From contig JASLDD010000151.1 of the NCBI GenBank assembly GCA_030151725.1, positions 1-29,977 of the forward strand: a stretch of DNA of 29,977 bases, in the 5' to 3' direction. This DNA is from Solirubrobacteraceae bacterium. GTDB taxonomy: Bacteria; Actinomycetota; Thermoleophilia; Solirubrobacterales; Solirubrobacteraceae. The notes under the pieces are model-generated. The model was not told the DNA's origin. It saw only the letters and a program-made list of their open reading frames with translations, and did not search any database. The position numbers were made by a program, and so were the translations under genes. Of this stretch, positions 6,896 to 12,852 are shown piece after piece (position 1 is the stretch's first letter; the number at the start of each line of letters is the position of its first letter).

Positions 6896-6898
6896 ACA
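6877..6898 (+). promoter_or_regulatory. Operator-like element, copy A
   Basis: TAAAACGTTCTA (6877-6888) differs by one base from the palindrome TAGAACGTTCTA; it is followed by TGT and CTTGACA. The TTGACA is a perfect -35 box, with a poor -10 (GCTATT, 6916-6921) 17 bases on. Any transcript would run antisense into the 3' end of the orphan PadR gene. Confidence 0.45.
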
Positions 6899-6923
6899 AT
6901 ATGTGTAGTTGCTTTGCTATTTC

Positions 6924-7493
6924 TCAACTGTCGCTTTCGCCCGAGGGATGCCTGGGCAAAGCTTTGAGCTCCCGCCGGACTTGAAGCACCCAACAGCGCT
7001 TTGCCGCAGCCGTCAGCTGGACCTCTCCCGAGAGAAGCGTTGGGATCAATGCGGCGTCGACTCCACCTTGGAGATCGTCAAGAGCCACCTGCCCCCCTCC
7101 CCCCTCCTGCTCCTGGAGCCACGCCTGGTCGTAGCGCTCGAGGATCTCAAGGGCGGTGCCCGTGTCGCTGAGCAGCGCTGACAATCCCAGCACGAACATG
7201 ACCTGACGACGCCGATCCTCGCGAACAGTGCCCACCAGCCACTCCCCGTAGCTCTGCACCCCGAGAGGGGTGGGACGATATTTTGGCTTCGGCTGACGGA
7301 GCGGACCCGTGCCGGGAATTTGTTCGATCAACGATCTTTGCTGAAGCGCCCCTAGCGCCGCGTAGATGTGGGACTTGCTGCTCAGCGGAATGATATTCCT
7401 GTAAACGCGCTGAAAGCGCGTTGCCAACTCAAATGCGTAGCTCTCACGCTCGATGACCAGGCCGAGCAGCGCCCAGTTCACGGGAGAGATCAT
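6924..7493 (-). CDS. PadR-family transcriptional regulator (orphan paralogue)
   Basis: The 189-residue protein has a PadR winged-helix domain at residues 1-90 (SPVNWALLGLVIERESYAFE, LSSKSHIYAALGALQQRSLI, then PKPKYRPTPLG as the wing) and a C-terminal helical dimerisation region (RRRQVMFVLGLSALLSDTGT, AALEILERYDQAWLQ-like helix). It is clearly paralogous to the PadR proteins at 7862 and 28436. The start is set at the Met that all three share (M[IQH]S.VNWALLG); the frame stays open upstream but that part is not conserved. No transporter gene adjoins it; it diverges from the copy 1 ABC operon, and the 368 bases between them hold two operator-like elements. It probably regulates itself and perhaps the divergent operon. 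The C-terminal part carries a Gly-rich insert (EQEGGGGQ) absent from the paralogues. Confidence 0.85.
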   Translation of the reverse strand: MISPVNWALLGLVIERESYAFELATRFQRVYRNIIPLSSKSHIYAALGALQQRSLIEQIPGTGPLRQPKPKYRPTPLGVQSYGEWLVGTVREDRRRQVMFVLGLSALLSDTGTALEILERYDQAWLQEQEGGGGQVALDDLQGGVDAALIPTLLSGEVQLTAAAKRCWVLQVRRELKALPRHPSGESDS

Positions 7494-7645
7494 CTCTGGA
7501 GGCGTTCTACGGGTCACGCCAAGATGCGAGCGGGAACGCGCGCTGCGGGCTTTACCAAATTTGCGCACATGCGTTCACCAAAACGAGCAATGTGGACAGC
7601 GCGCGCCAAGCATCGCATCATCCCGAGCGAGGAGCCGTAGTGGTA

Positions 7646-7667
7646 AGTCAAGGCATATAAGGTTCTA
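7646..7667 (-). promoter_or_regulatory. Operator-like element, copy C, upstream of the orphan PadR gene
   Basis: On the minus strand TAGAACCTTATA is followed by TGC and CTTGACT. The 19-bp core matches copy A at 15 of 19 positions with the same spacing to TTGAC. It lies about 150 bases before the PadR start at 7493 and points toward it. No good -10 follows at 17 bases. Confidence 0.45.
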
Positions 7668-7759
7668 AGTCGCACAAAACATCTCGCGTGACGCTCTGGC
7701 CTAGGCAAGAGGAGCCGAGGCCGGCCGTCTGCGCGCGCCCACCCGTCTATTACAAGGTC

Positions 7760-7781
7760 TGCAACGTTCTAGTGCTTGACA
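7760..7781 (+). promoter_or_regulatory. Operator-like element, copy B, upstream of the copy 1 ABC operon
   Basis: TGCAACGTTCTA is followed by GTG and CTTGACA; the 19-bp core matches copy A at 16 of 19 positions. TTGACA (7776-7781) is a perfect -35 hexamer, but at 17 bases only a weak TAGTCA follows; TACGCT at 7812-7817 is another possible -10. It is 81 bases before the PadR start at 7862. Confidence 0.5.
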
Positions 7782-7861
7782 TTTGAGCAAGTGATCGGTA
7801 GTCAGTTGAGGTACGCTGTCAAGTCATGGGAGCCGGGAGGTGGCGGGAGCAGCACAGTCGG

Positions 7862-8419
7862 ATGCAGTCGCCGGTCAACTGGGCGCTGTTGGGCCTTGTG
7901 ATCGAGCGTCCCAGCTATGCGTATGAGCTGGGACAGCGCTTTGACCGGACCTACGAAGGCGCGCTCGCGCTCAGCAGCACGTCCCACGTCTACACAGCCT
8001 TGTCCTCTTTGCTCGAGCGCAGGCTGATCGAGGAAGTGCCCGGCAGCGGCACCGAACGCCAGCCCAAGCCCCGCTACCGGGCCACCCGCGAGGGCATCGA
8101 GCTCTACCGACAGCGCCTCGTCGATCAGCTCACCGAAGAGCGTCGGCGTCAGCGGTTGTTCGCAATCGAGCTGGCGGCCCTGATCAGCGAGCCAGAGCTC
8201 GCCCAGGGAGTGATCGACGGCTATGAGCAGGCATGTCTGCTGCACGCGGGCGAGAGCACTCCGAACTCGCAGGCGAGCTCTGATGACACGCGCTCGCTGC
8301 TTGCGGAGAGACTCGCAAGCGAGGAGCAGCGCCTGGCAATGGGAGCCAAGCTCGCCTGGGTCCAGTACATCCGGCGCGAAATGAAAACCTTCGCCGAACG
8401 CAAGAGCAGCGCCCGATGA
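7862..8419 (+). CDS. PadR-family regulator of ABC operon copy 1
   Basis: The 185-residue protein has the PadR winged helix at residues 1-85 (SPVNWALLGLVIERPSYAYE, LSSTSHVYTALSSLLERRLI, PKPRYRATREG) and a C-terminal helical region (LTEERRRQRLFAIELAALIS and onward). It is strongly similar to the regulator of copy 2. An ATG at 7826 would add 12 residues; 7862 is preferred because all three paralogues have Met there and GGGAG lies at 7845-7849. Its end overlaps the next gene by ATGA, so it is co-translated with the NBD-like protein. PadR regulators commonly repress neighbouring efflux genes and release DNA on binding a hydrophobic compound; autoregulation of this operon is the natural inference. 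Confidence 0.9.
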   Translation: MQSPVNWALLGLVIERPSYAYELGQRFDRTYEGALALSSTSHVYTALSSLLERRLIEEVPGSGTERQPKPRYRATREGIELYRQRLVDQLTEERRRQRLFAIELAALISEPELAQGVIDGYEQACLLHAGESTPNSQASSDDTRSLLAERLASEEQRLAMGAKLAWVQYIRREMKTFAERKSSAR

Positions 8420-9138
8420 GCCTGCTCGGCCTGGAGAAGGTCGACAAGCGCTACAGAGGTCGCGCACATGAGCAAATTGTGCTCAGCGAAGTCTCACTCG
8501 AGGTCGAGCCTGGAGAGCTCGTCGTCGTCTGGGGTCTGCGGGGCTCTGGTCGCTCCACACTGCTGCGCCTCGCCGCAGGCATCGAGCCCCCCGACGCGGG
8601 AACGGTGCGCTTTCGCGGACAGGATCTCGCCAAGCATGGAGATCGCCTCCTAGGCGGCCCAATCGGCTATTGCGAGTCCACGTTCCGCTGCGCCGAAGGA
8701 CAAGGAGTGCTCGAGCAGGTCACCGTTGGCCTGCTCGCGCGTGGCGTTGCTCCCCGGGAGGCGCGCTCCCGCGCACAGAGAGCGCTCACACGGGTTGGCG
8801 CTCAGAGCTTTGCAGCGCGCAGTTTGAGCGCCCTGGATGCGGGCGAAAGCGTACGCATCGCGATCGCTCGGACACTCGCTCTGGAGCCCGCGCTGCTCTT
8901 GATCGACGAGCCGACCAAGGGCGTGGATCCGCTCGAGCGCGACGAGGTCATCGCGCTGCTGCGCTCGCTCGCCGACGAGGGCATCGCAATCCTTGCGAGC
9001 ACGACGGAGTCAACCGGGCTGGCCGGCGCCAGCCGAGCGCTCGCACTCAGCGAAGGGCAGCTGCGCGGCGCTCCACCGGCAGAGCTCGCAACCGTCCTAC
9101 CGCTGCGCCGCTCTGCGGGTGTGCGAGCCGCCCGGTGA
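8416..9138 (+). CDS. Degenerate ABC nucleotide-binding protein (NBD1), copy 1
   Basis: The 240-residue protein has the overall ABC ATPase fold, but key sites are altered. Walker A is GLRGSGRST (residues 40-48), with Arg46 in place of the invariant Lys. The Q-loop reads IGYCEST, the signature LSALDAGES replaces LSGGQ, and the H-loop His is replaced (ASTTEST). Walker B LLLIDEPT is intact (D164, E165), as is the D-loop region GVDPLERDE. The same Lys-to-Arg change and degenerate signature occur in the copy 2 protein, so they are ancestral. It may bind ATP but hydrolyse it poorly and would pair with a canonical NBD in an asymmetric transporter. It overlaps PadR by ATGA and precedes the broken canonical NBD gene. 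Confidence 0.88.
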   Translation: MSLLGLEKVDKRYRGRAHEQIVLSEVSLEVEPGELVVVWGLRGSGRSTLLRLAAGIEPPDAGTVRFRGQDLAKHGDRLLGGPIGYCESTFRCAEGQGVLEQVTVGLLARGVAPREARSRAQRALTRVGAQSFAARSLSALDAGESVRIAIARTLALEPALLLIDEPTKGVDPLERDEVIALLRSLADEGIAILASTTESTGLAGASRALALSEGQLRGAPPAELATVLPLRRSAGVRAAR

Positions 9139-9165
9139 GCAGCCCGGGACGCTGGTCTCCTCCGA

Positions 9166-9460
9166 ATGCTTGAGCTCGACCGCCTCTTCAAGCACTACCG
9201 GACAGGCGAGGAGGAGGTGCGCGCGATCGAGGACGTCAGCTTGCGCGTGAGCCCAGGCGAGATGGTCGCCGTGCAAGGGCCGAGCGGCTCGGGGAAGACC
9301 ACGCTGCTGCTGGCGATCGCCGGGCTTGTGAAAGCGGATGCCGGGACAATCCGCTTTCGCAAGGGCGCGAGATCGCCTCCTTCTTCACACGCTGCGCGAC
9401 GGCCAACTCTCAAGCCATCGAGCAGCTGCATCGAATCGGGGAGGGATACGGCTAGCATGA
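9166..9460 (+). pseudogene. Remnant of the canonical ABC ATPase (NBD2), copy 1
   Basis: The first 65 residues are a normal MacB/LolD-like NBD start (LELDRLFKHYRTGEEEVRAI, Walker A GPSGSGKTT, then AGTIRF), collinear with the intact copy 2 protein. The frame then changes at about 9361: one frame reads GREIASFF, like the 'GRELSKLS' that follows in copy 2, and another gives HTLRDGQLSS up to a TGA at 9458-9460, matching the C-terminal 'YVLRDGSLL'. The Q-loop, LSGGE signature, Walker B and H-loop are all missing, so roughly 130 codons are deleted with a frameshift. The original frame runs on to 9492 with meaningless sequence. The gene cannot make a working ATPase. The downstream permease is intact. 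Confidence 0.85.
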
Positions 9461-9488
9461 CAAGCAGGCGGCGGAGGCATAACCGCCG

Positions 9489-12056
9489 ATGACCACCTCG
9501 CGGCCACCCCAGACACATGCGCTGATGCGTCCCTACGCGCTAGTCTATCTGTACCGCCGTCGACTGCGCGCACATGGCGTACAGGAGCTGCTGGCCGGCA
9601 TAGGCGTGGCGATCGCCGTCGCACTGCTGTTCGCGGCGCTCGTCGCGCAGGGAAGCATCGCGGGCTCCTCTCGCGAAGTCGTTCGGGCTGTCGTCGGACC
9701 GGCGAGCCTGCAACTGCTGTCGCGCAACGACGACGGCTTCAACGAAAAGCTGCTCACCCGGGTGGAAGCTCTGCCGCACGTCGAGCAGGCAGCACCCCTG
9801 CTCGAGCAGAGCGCAACGGTGATCGCCGCTAGCGGCCGCCGCGTCAGGGTCGATCTTGCCGGTACCGATATCGCGCTCGCGACGCTTGACGGCCTGGCAC
9901 GCACGCTGCCGCTCGGAGCGCTGTCCCCCGGCGGAATCGGATTGAGCAGAGCCAGCGCCCGGGCGCTGTCGAGCACCGGGACAGGTGCCGTCTCACTGCT
10001 CATGCGCGGACGATCGAGCAGGCTAAGGGTGTCCGCGGTGCTCGGGCCCGAAGCTGCCGGCGCGCTGTCGGGCGCGCTTGTCGCGGTGATGCCGCTGCGA
10101 CGCATGCAGCAACTCGCGGGGCTGCAGGACCGCGTGACGCGCATCCTCGTCGAGAGCGAGCCAGGACAGACGGCGGCCGTGCGCGGCGAGCTCGCAAAGC
10201 TCGCCGGTCAGAAGCTCACCGTCGCGGGGACCGATCGGGATGTGACGCAGCTGCAGCAGGCACTGCGCCCAAGCAATCTGGCAAGCGAGGTCTTTGCCGC
10301 GATCGGGGTGCTGATGGGCCTGCTGCTCGCGTTCAACGCGCTGCTTATGACGGTCCCCGAGCGGCGCCAGACGATCGCCGACCTGCGCCTCGCCGGCATC
10401 AAGCGCACGGCCGTCGTGCAGATGGTGCTCTTCCAGGCGATCTGCCTCGGGCTGGTGGCGATCCTGGTGGGGCTGGTTCTCGGCTACACCCTTTCGAGGG
10501 GAGTCTTCCACCAGCCCACTGGGTATCTGGCGGAGGCGTTCACGCTCTCGAGCGCGACCGTCGTCGGCGCCGCGCCGCTGCTCATCGCCTCGATCGGCGG
10601 GATGCTCGCGACCTGTCTCGCCTCGGCGATACCGCTGCTGGATCTCCGTCGTGGACGGGCGCGCGACGCCGTGTATCGCGAAGCGGGCGTCCCCGGCAAC
10701 GCGCTCGCCTCGAGCATGCAGATGCGTCTGTTCGCGGCAGGCATCGCTCTGATCGCGCTCGCGAGCGGGCTGTATGTGGTCGCGCCATCGGCTGCGATCG
10801 CCTCGTGCGCAATGCTCGCCGCCGCGACGGTGCTCGCCGTGCCGCTGACGTTTGCCACGGTTCTGCGAACGGGAGCCGTTCTCACAGAGCACTTCGAGCG
10901 GCTGACGGCGCTCCCAGTGGCGCTCGCCAACCTGCGGGCCAGCACCGTGCGCTCGCTCGCGCTCGCGGCGACCGGAGCGGTCGCCCTGTTCGGCAGCGTC
11001 GCGCTCGGCGGCTCACGCGACGACCTCCTGCGGGGCATCGACGCATTCTCGGGGAGCTACGTGGCCGACGCGCAGATCTGGGTGAGCAACCCCGGAGACA
11101 ACCAGGCGGTCGAGGACTTCCCGTCCGACGCGCGGACGGCGGCACTCGCCCACCTCCCAATGGTCGCGAAGGTGCAAGCCTTCCAGGGCGGGTTTTTGAC
11201 GGTCGGAGGGCGACGAGCATGGGTCATCGCGCGGCCGCCCGGCGCAAGTCGGCAGGTGATCTCGAGCCAGATCCTCAGCGGCAGCGCCCCAGCTGCGACA
11301 AGGCGGCTGGGCGAAGGCGGATGGGTTGCCGTCTCCCAGCAAATCGCCTCAGACCAACTCACCGGCCTCGGCGGAACGATCGGGCTCGACACACCCACGG
11401 GGGAAGTCCGCTACCGAGTCGCGGCAACGACCACGAATCTCGCCTGGCCACCCGGCGTGATCTTCATGAACACCCGCGACTTCACCCGCGCATGGGCCAA
11501 TCGCTCGCCGACCGCGCTCGGCATCACGCTGCGGCCGGGGGCCGACGCGGCGGTGGCGCGCAGGGCGATCGTCGCGGCGTTCGGAGCTCGAAGCGGCCTG
11601 GAAGTCTCGCTTGCCTCCGCGCGCGCGAGGAAGATCAACGCGCTCGCCGGGGAAGGTCTCGGCCAACTCGGCGAGATCTCCACGCTGCTGCTGATCGCCG
11701 CCGTCGGCGCGATGGCCGCGGCGCTCGCGTCGAGCCTGTGGCAGCGGCGCAACTCGCTCGCGAGCCTGCGGCTGCTCGGGGTCAAACCCGGTCGTCTGCG
11801 GCTGATCCTCGCCCTCGAAGCGGCCCTGATGCTCGCCGCGGGCTGTCTCACCGGCGCCCTCGTCGGGATCCACGGGCAGCTAGTGCTCGACGGATACCTG
11901 CGACACGTCACTGGATTTCCCGTCGCGCGCGTTGCCACCGGCGCGCGACCGCTCGAGATCTTCGCGGTCGTGCTCGGTGCGGCGTTCGCCATCGTGGCTG
12001 TTCCCGGATGGTTCGCTTCGCGCGTCCCGGCCGCGTTTGCCTTGGAGGAGCAATAG
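9489..12056 (+). CDS. ABC transporter permease, FtsX/MacB-like, copy 1
   Basis: The 855-residue membrane protein has two FtsX-type halves. The first helix (about residues 36-58, LLAGIGVAIAVALLFAALV) is followed by a large extracytoplasmic domain (60-255), then three helices (about 263-285, 305-330, 350-375). Further helices are at 405-450 and 480-502, followed by a second extracytoplasmic domain (505-735) and three C-terminal helices (about 738-760, 780-805, 825-845). The order of first helix, periplasmic domain and FtsX helices, repeated twice, matches long FtsX-like permeases that move lipids or lipoproteins or act by mechanotransmission. It is collinear with, and highly similar to, the copy 2 permease. 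GGAGG at 9473-9477 supports the ATG at 9489. Its canonical ATPase partner in this operon is broken. A 4-base gap separates it from the uppS-like gene. Confidence 0.92.
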   Translation: MTTSRPPQTHALMRPYALVYLYRRRLRAHGVQELLAGIGVAIAVALLFAALVAQGSIAGSSREVVRAVVGPASLQLLSRNDDGFNEKLLTRVEALPHVEQAAPLLEQSATVIAASGRRVRVDLAGTDIALATLDGLARTLPLGALSPGGIGLSRASARALSSTGTGAVSLLMRGRSSRLRVSAVLGPEAAGALSGALVAVMPLRRMQQLAGLQDRVTRILVESEPGQTAAVRGELAKLAGQKLTVAGTDRDVTQLQQALRPSNLASEVFAAIGVLMGLLLAFNALLMTVPERRQTIADLRLAGIKRTAVVQMVLFQAICLGLVAILVGLVLGYTLSRGVFHQPTGYLAEAFTLSSATVVGAAPLLIASIGGMLATCLASAIPLLDLRRGRARDAVYREAGVPGNALASSMQMRLFAAGIALIALASGLYVVAPSAAIASCAMLAAATVLAVPLTFATVLRTGAVLTEHFERLTALPVALANLRASTVRSLALAATGAVALFGSVALGGSRDDLLRGIDAFSGSYVADAQIWVSNPGDNQAVEDFPSDARTAALAHLPMVAKVQAFQGGFLTVGGRRAWVIARPPGASRQVISSQILSGSAPAATRRLGEGGWVAVSQQIASDQLTGLGGTIGLDTPTGEVRYRVAATTTNLAWPPGVIFMNTRDFTRAWANRSPTALGITLRPGADAAVARRAIVAAFGARSGLEVSLASARARKINALAGEGLGQLGEISTLLLIAAVGAMAAALASSLWQRRNSLASLRLLGVKPGRLRLILALEAALMLAAGCLTGALVGIHGQLVLDGYLRHVTGFPVARVATGARPLEIFAVVLGAAFAIVAVPGWFASRVPAAFALEEQ

Positions 12057-12060
12057 CGAG

Positions 12061-12720
12061 ATGGCGAGCTACGTCGCGGTCATCGCCGACGGCAACCGCC
12101 GCTGGGCACGAGGCCGGGGACTGCCTGTGCAGGCAGGTCACGAGGCCGCGGCCGACACCCTCGCCGCGCGCATCCGCGACGCCGCGAACCTCGGAATCGA
12201 GGAGCTCACCGTGTACGTGTTCTCGACCGAGAACTGGTCGCGGCCGGATACAGAGATCGAGGGGTTGATGGAGATGCTCTGCCGGCGCCTCCGGATCGAG
12301 GCGCTCCCTTTGCGCGACGAGGATGTGAGGATGCGTTTCCTCGGCGACCGCGATGGGCTCTCAGGCGCCCTGCGCGAGCAGATCGAGCGCTCGGAATCCC
12401 TCACGCGGGACAACGCCGGCCTGACGCTGTACATAGCGCTCAACTACGGAGGTCGCCACGAGATCGTGGATGCGGCGAAGCGCTTCAACGGCTCCACGCA
12501 CGAGGAGTTCATGCGCTGCCTGGACGCGCCCGAGATGCATGACCCCGAGGTGATCATCCGCACGGGCGGCGAGCGGCGGCTCTCGAACTTCCTGCTCTGG
12601 CGCTCGGCATACGCGGAGCTGGTCTTCAGGGACGAGCTGTGGCCGGAGTTCACCCGCCATGCCTTCGAGCAGTGCCTGCACGAGTTCGAGATGCGCAAGC
12701 GCCGGTTCGGCGGACGCTGA
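12061..12720 (+). CDS. Cis-prenyltransferase (undecaprenyl diphosphate synthase family), short form
   Basis: The 219-residue enzyme has all family landmarks: the catalytic Asp and diphosphate-binding P-loop DGNRRWA (D10), AGHEAA (H27), FSTENW (residues 54-59), ALNYGGRHEI, and RTGGERRLSNFLLWRSAYAELVF with Arg167, Arg173 and the Mg-binding Glu186. Family members condense isopentenyl diphosphate onto an allylic diphosphate to give Z-prenyl chains. It is shorter than the usual ~250 residues: the N-terminus begins just before DGN, and the variable segment between VDAAKRF and RTGGE lacks roughly 25 residues. Glycine replaced by Arg in DGNRRWA is also seen in many family members. Location directly after an ABC permease suggests a specialised product rather than the housekeeping wall carrier. 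GGAGG lies at 12044-12048, inside the permease end. Confidence 0.9.
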   Translation: MASYVAVIADGNRRWARGRGLPVQAGHEAAADTLAARIRDAANLGIEELTVYVFSTENWSRPDTEIEGLMEMLCRRLRIEALPLRDEDVRMRFLGDRDGLSGALREQIERSESLTRDNAGLTLYIALNYGGRHEIVDAAKRFNGSTHEEFMRCLDAPEMHDPEVIIRTGGERRLSNFLLWRSAYAELVFRDELWPEFTRHAFEQCLHEFEMRKRRFGGR

Positions 12721-12728
12721 TGGCCGTA

Positions 12729-12780
12729 GAGGCTCTTGATGATCGCTGTCATCCGGTCGACCAAAGCCATCATGAGCCTC
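12729..12780. terminator. Inverted repeat between convergent genes
   Basis: GAGGCTC (12729-12735) pairs with GAGCCTC (12774-12780), and ATGAT (12739-12743) with ATCAT (12769-12773), leaving a 3-base bulge and a 25-base loop. It starts 8 bases after the uppS-like stop and lies between this gene and the minus-strand surface-protein gene ending at 12853, as expected for a bidirectional terminator. No T-run. Confidence 0.45.
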
Positions 12781-12852
12781 GTAGAAGGCGGAGAGGACCC
12801 CTGAGCCCTTGGCCACGTCCAGATGCCGCACAATCACCCGGTCCCTATCTCT

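Noticed and set aside
7514..7708. 64-residue minus-strand frame upstream of the orphan PadR gene
   Set aside because: It overlaps operator-like copy C and the extended PadR frame, and has no protein-like pattern.
10805..12268. 487-residue plus-strand open frame
   Set aside because: It overlaps the permease in another frame and reads as Arg/Pro/Gly-rich sequence typical of GC-rich shadow frames; the permease frame has clear helices and a full-length paralogue.
12361..12837. 158-residue minus-strand frame against the cis-prenyltransferase gene
   Set aside because: It is a shadow of the prenyltransferase codons and includes the convergent terminator; no family resemblance.
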